A stretch of 64,000 nucleotides of DNA from Archangium sp. (GTDB taxonomy: Bacteria > Myxococcota > Myxococcia > Myxococcales > Myxococcaceae). The notes beneath the pieces were generated by a model. It worked only from the letters and a program-made list of their open reading frames with translations, had not been told where the DNA came from and made no database searches. Location of the stretch: positions 89,138 to 153,137 of the forward strand of contig JAUYRZ010000047.1 of NCBI GenBank assembly GCA_030695565.1, in the 5' to 3' direction. The position numbers and the translations under genes were made by a program. This document shows, piece by piece, positions 61,598 through 64,000 of the stretch; within the stretch, counting starts at the first letter, position 1; the number at the start of each line of letters is the position of its first letter.

Positions 61598-63652
61598 GTG
61601 AATCGCTGGTTCCTCGTGCTGCCCCTGCTCGCCGCTGGATGCACCTGCGGTGCGTTCGATCCCAACGTCACCCGCTTCGCTTGCTCGACGGATGCCGACT
61701 GCGGCCCGGGCTTCGTGTGCTCGCCCGTCTCTGACGCGCGCGAGTGTGTGCTCCTCAGCCAGGTGGGTGGTGGCGGCGGCGGCGCGGTGACCGGTGGCGG
61801 AAGCGGCGGCGGGTCAGTCGGAGGCGGTGAGACCGGGGGTGGTGGCGGCGAGGTCGGCGGCGGCGGTGGCTCCATCGGTGGCGGTGGCGGCGCGACGGGT
61901 GGAGGCGTGGGAGGCGGAGGCAGCGCGACCGGTGGCGGTGGCGGCAGCATGGTCACTCCAGTGCCCACGCGCCTGGCGATCACCTCGGCCTCGCAGACCC
62001 TCTCCACCGCGTCCTGCTCACAGCCCGTGCGCGTCGAAGTGCGCGACCAGCTCGATCAACCGATCGCGGTGACCACGCCGACGACCATCACCTTCACCTC
62101 CGCGCCGGCGAACCTGACCTTCTTCCGCGACGCGAGCTGCCAGTTCCCCGCGAGCAACGTCATCCCGCCCGGCGCCAACACCACCTCGGTCTACTTCCGC
62201 GGCGCAATCGCGGGCTCCCCCTTCATCACCGCGAGCGCGCTTTCGCTGACCGCCGCCACGCAGATGCAGACGCTGGTGCAGGCGCCCAATGGGCTGGTGT
62301 TCGTGAACCCGCAGCCGATGCCGCCGGTGCCTGCCGGTCTGTGCTTCCTGGCCACGCTCGAAGCGCGCAGCAACGGGAGCCCCGCCACCCTGATGGCGGA
62401 CGCGCCCATCGCCCTTCAATCGGGCACGCCCGGCGGCCTGCGTTTCTTTTCCGACGCGGCCTGCACCACCGCCGTCACCAGCGTGACGATCGCCTCGGGC
62501 CAGTCGAGGAAGAACCTCTACGTGAAGACCATCTCGGGAGGGAACAACTCCATCGTGGCCACCGCCTCGTTCGGCATGGGCACCCAGAACTTCTCGGTGG
62601 TGGGCGTGGTGAACAGGGGCCAGTGCTCGATGACGAGCTTACAGACCCAGGTCAACTGCAGCGTCAGTCCCCCTCAGGTCGACATCGGAAAGACGATGTT
62701 GATCTTCCAGGCCACCGCGAGCTCCGACAACGCGAACGTGCAGGAGATCCGCTGCCGGCTGGTGCTGAACAACCAGATCAGCTGCGTGCGAGAGGTCGCC
62801 GGAAACGGCGCGAACATCGTCTGGCAGACCGCGGAGCTGATCAGCGGTCTTCAGGTGCAGCGCACCGAGGCGACCATCTGCGCGGGGCCGTTGGTGAGTA
62901 CGCCGCTCTCGCCCGCGGTCAACCCGAGCAGCAGCTTCGTGTTGTCGAGCTTCAGCGGCCAGGGCAACAACCTCGACGGAGACGACCTGTCCTCCGCTCG
63001 GCTCACGGCCGATGGCGGCGCGGTGTTGATCGAAAACCGCTCCACCACGCCCTGCCAGGGGTACGAACTTCAGGTGGTCGAGCTGAACGGCGTGACCACC
63101 CTGCGCGGCGAAGCGGGCAGCCTGAGCCTGGGCCAACGGGAGGTGACCGTCTCCGCCCTTCCCGCCGCCTCGGCCAACACGGTGCTGTTCAACCAGGCGC
63201 TGGTGAGCGGAACGTTCTCCAACACGACGCCCATCTGCAACCTGATGACGCGCGGCGAGATGCCCACCCCCACCTCGCTGCGTTTCAGCCGCGGCGCCGA
63301 CATCGCGCAGCTGTTCGAGTGCAGCATGGTGACCATCAACGAGCTGCCCTGGGAGCGGGTGGACTTCGGTGCCCGCGCGCGCGTTCAGACTCTCGTGCTG
63401 ACGCTGCGGAACAACTCCTTCGACGTGGCGATTGGGGCGGTCGACGTCACGCGCACGCTGGTGTTCGCGGGCGGCATGCTGGCCGGCGGCCAGGCTTCGG
63501 GGGAGACCTCGCAGAACAACGCTGGCGACGACGGCATCGGTGCGGGCATGGCGCGGTTCGAGTTGGATTCGCCCACGAGCGTGCGGGTGACGCGCGGCCG
63601 CAGCAACGCGAGCGCGTTCATCACGATGTACGTAGTGGAGCTGGAGCCGTAG
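61598..63652 (+). CDS. large Gly-rich lipoprotein
   Basis: 684 residues from a GTG at 61598. The lipoprotein signal is NRWFLVLPLLAAGC. Near the start a Cys motif CSTDADCGPGFVCSPVSDA (EGF/MopE-like spacing of Cys and Asp) precedes a Gly-rich linker (about 55-120). The rest is beta-sandwich sequence (ITSASQTLSTASCSQPVRVE, FTSAPANLTFFRDASCQF), perhaps several Ig-like repeats, and a C-terminal domain ending ITMYVVELEP. Pairs of Cys imply disulfides. Function unknown; surface exposure expected. Stop 3 bases from that of the convergent Gre-type gene. Confidence 0.78.
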   Translation: MNRWFLVLPLLAAGCTCGAFDPNVTRFACSTDADCGPGFVCSPVSDARECVLLSQVGGGGGGAVTGGGSGGGSVGGGETGGGGGEVGGGGGSIGGGGGATGGGVGGGGSATGGGGGSMVTPVPTRLAITSASQTLSTASCSQPVRVEVRDQLDQPIAVTTPTTITFTSAPANLTFFRDASCQFPASNVIPPGANTTSVYFRGAIAGSPFITASALSLTAATQMQTLVQAPNGLVFVNPQPMPPVPAGLCFLATLEARSNGSPATLMADAPIALQSGTPGGLRFFSDAACTTAVTSVTIASGQSRKNLYVKTISGGNNSIVATASFGMGTQNFSVVGVVNRGQCSMTSLQTQVNCSVSPPQVDIGKTMLIFQATASSDNANVQEIRCRLVLNNQISCVREVAGNGANIVWQTAELISGLQVQRTEATICAGPLVSTPLSPAVNPSSSFVLSSFSGQGNNLDGDDLSSARLTADGGAVLIENRSTTPCQGYELQVVELNGVTTLRGEAGSLSLGQREVTVSALPAASANTVLFNQALVSGTFSNTTPICNLMTRGEMPTPTSLRFSRGADIAQLFECSMVTINELPWERVDFGARARVQTLVLTLRNNSFDVAIGAVDVTRTLVFAGGMLAGGQASGETSQNNAGDDGIGAGMARFELDSPTSVRVTRGRSNASAFITMYVVELEP
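61764..61950 (+). repeat. GGTGGC-rich coding repeat
   Basis: Low-complexity sequence of GGxGGC triplets coding the Gly-rich linker of the lipoprotein. It resembles the coding linkers at 27300-27504 and 35923-36160. Confidence 0.75.
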
Positions 63653-63655
63653 AGC

Positions 63656-64000
63656 TCAGCTGACTTCGGTGACGGACAGCACTCGCGTCTTGCCAGCCAA
63701 CTTGAGCTCCACCTCATCACCGGCACGTTTGCCCAGCAGCGCCTGACCCAGGGGAGAGGCGGGCGTGACGACCTGCACCCCACCCTTCAACTTCGTGCCG
63801 CCTCCTTCCGGAGCGAGGAAGAAGCAGACCTCGCCGTCTTCTTCTTCAGCGCTGATCAACGCACCCACCCGACCGATCACCCCCTCCGACAGGCTCATGG
63901 TGCCCAACGCGGCGATGCCCGCCTTCAACGTCTCGATGCGCATCGCCTGCCCGCGGGCCAGGTAGCTCTGCTCGAGCGCGCGGGTGTCCTTGTCGTTCTC
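63656..64000 (-). CDS. GreA/GreB-family transcription elongation factor, C-terminal part
   Basis: The reading frame runs off the window; at least 114 residues are visible, reading ENDKDTRALEQSYLARGQAM into RIETLKAGIAAL, the end of the N-terminal coiled coil. The C-terminal FKBP-like domain follows: IGRVGALISAEEEDGEVCFF, VVTPASPLGQALLGKRAGDE, typical of Gre factors, which rescue backtracked RNA polymerase. The start is outside the window. An ATG at 63943 is internal, because the frame stays open and family-like beyond it. It could also be a Gre-related regulator without cleavage activity, since the acidic tip is not in view. Confidence 0.8.
   Translation of the reverse strand, partial: ENDKDTRALEQSYLARGQAMRIETLKAGIAALGTMSLSEGVIGRVGALISAEEEDGEVCFFLAPEGGGTKLKGGVQVVTPASPLGQALLGKRAGDEVELKLAGKTRVLSVTEVS

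Overview
The window is GC-rich, densely coding bacterial DNA that looks like a myxobacterium or close relative (phylum Myxococcota). The reasons are family content and style: many secreted lipoproteins with Gly-rich or Asp-Ala-Gly linkers, MopE-type calcium/copper-binding Cys-Asp repeats, Cys-box motifs, a PEGA-tailed Ser/Thr kinase with the HRDVSPHN loop, hybrid histidine kinases, PilZ proteins, an ECF41 sigma factor, DUF1552/DUF1592 secreted pairs and a GH44 glucanase. No rRNA, tRNA, CRISPR array, transposase or phage gene was seen. Species cannot be fixed from this sequence alone.

Layout. 1-7.6 kb: tail of a response regulator, a VWA lipoprotein, a small lipoprotein, a PilZ-TM-AMIN fusion, an ECF41 sigma gene overlapping an SdhC-like membrane gene, a crotonase, a large hybrid histidine kinase and a small membrane protein. 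7.6-12.6 kb: two overlapping ArsA-type ATPases, then two neighbouring genes sharing the N-terminal tag MSS(P)RIGS, one with a caspase-like His-Cys pair and the other with an HEATH zinc site. 12.8-15.3 kb: a translationally coupled operon of a five-heme cytochrome c and two exported proteins that end in LytR_C-like domains. 15.4-20.3 kb: a hypothetical gene, a PEGA-like exported protein, two tandem MopE-like lipoproteins and a small secreted protein. 20.4-25 kb: purine nucleoside phosphorylase, PilZ, GyrI-like, metallophosphoesterase, a Q-rich DUF4124 protein and a secreted zincin. 25.3-36.4 kb: GH44 glucanase, TNTGGG-repeat lipoprotein, transglutaminase-elicitor lipoprotein, solitary HipA-like kinase, small membrane protein and a large LTD/SRCR lipoprotein. 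36.5-43.2 kb: histidine phosphatase, UvrA-like ATPase, DUF1552 and DUF1592 proteins. 43.3-48.3 kb: ArsR-methyltransferase regulator, MetH split into two genes, and a broken DUF433 antitoxin remnant. 48.3-64 kb: VanX-type dipeptidase, small secreted proteins, a second hybrid kinase, outer-membrane protein, phytoene-desaturase-like oxidoreductase, small M15 peptidase, glutamine synthetase, NmrA-like protein, TPR-like exported protein, PEGA-tailed Ser/Thr kinase, Gly-rich lipoprotein and a GreA/GreB-type factor cut by the window end.

The clearest functional units are the methionine-cycle operon (regulator, MetH-N, MetH-C), the cytochrome/LytR_C operon, the ArsA pair, the ECF41/membrane-protein pair and the DUF1592/DUF1552 pair. 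A family of short GC-rich inverted-repeat elements (core CCCTCACCCCGACCCTCTCCC, split here as CCCTCACCCCGA + CCCTCTCCC, with GGGAGAGGG as the other arm) occurs at about thirteen places, mostly at gene ends. It supplies stop codons, in one place apparently the start of a lipoprotein signal peptide, and in another it abuts a truncated gene.

The most promising candidates for something undescribed are the tagged protease-like pair at 9.7-12.6 kb and the coding role of the dispersed repeat.
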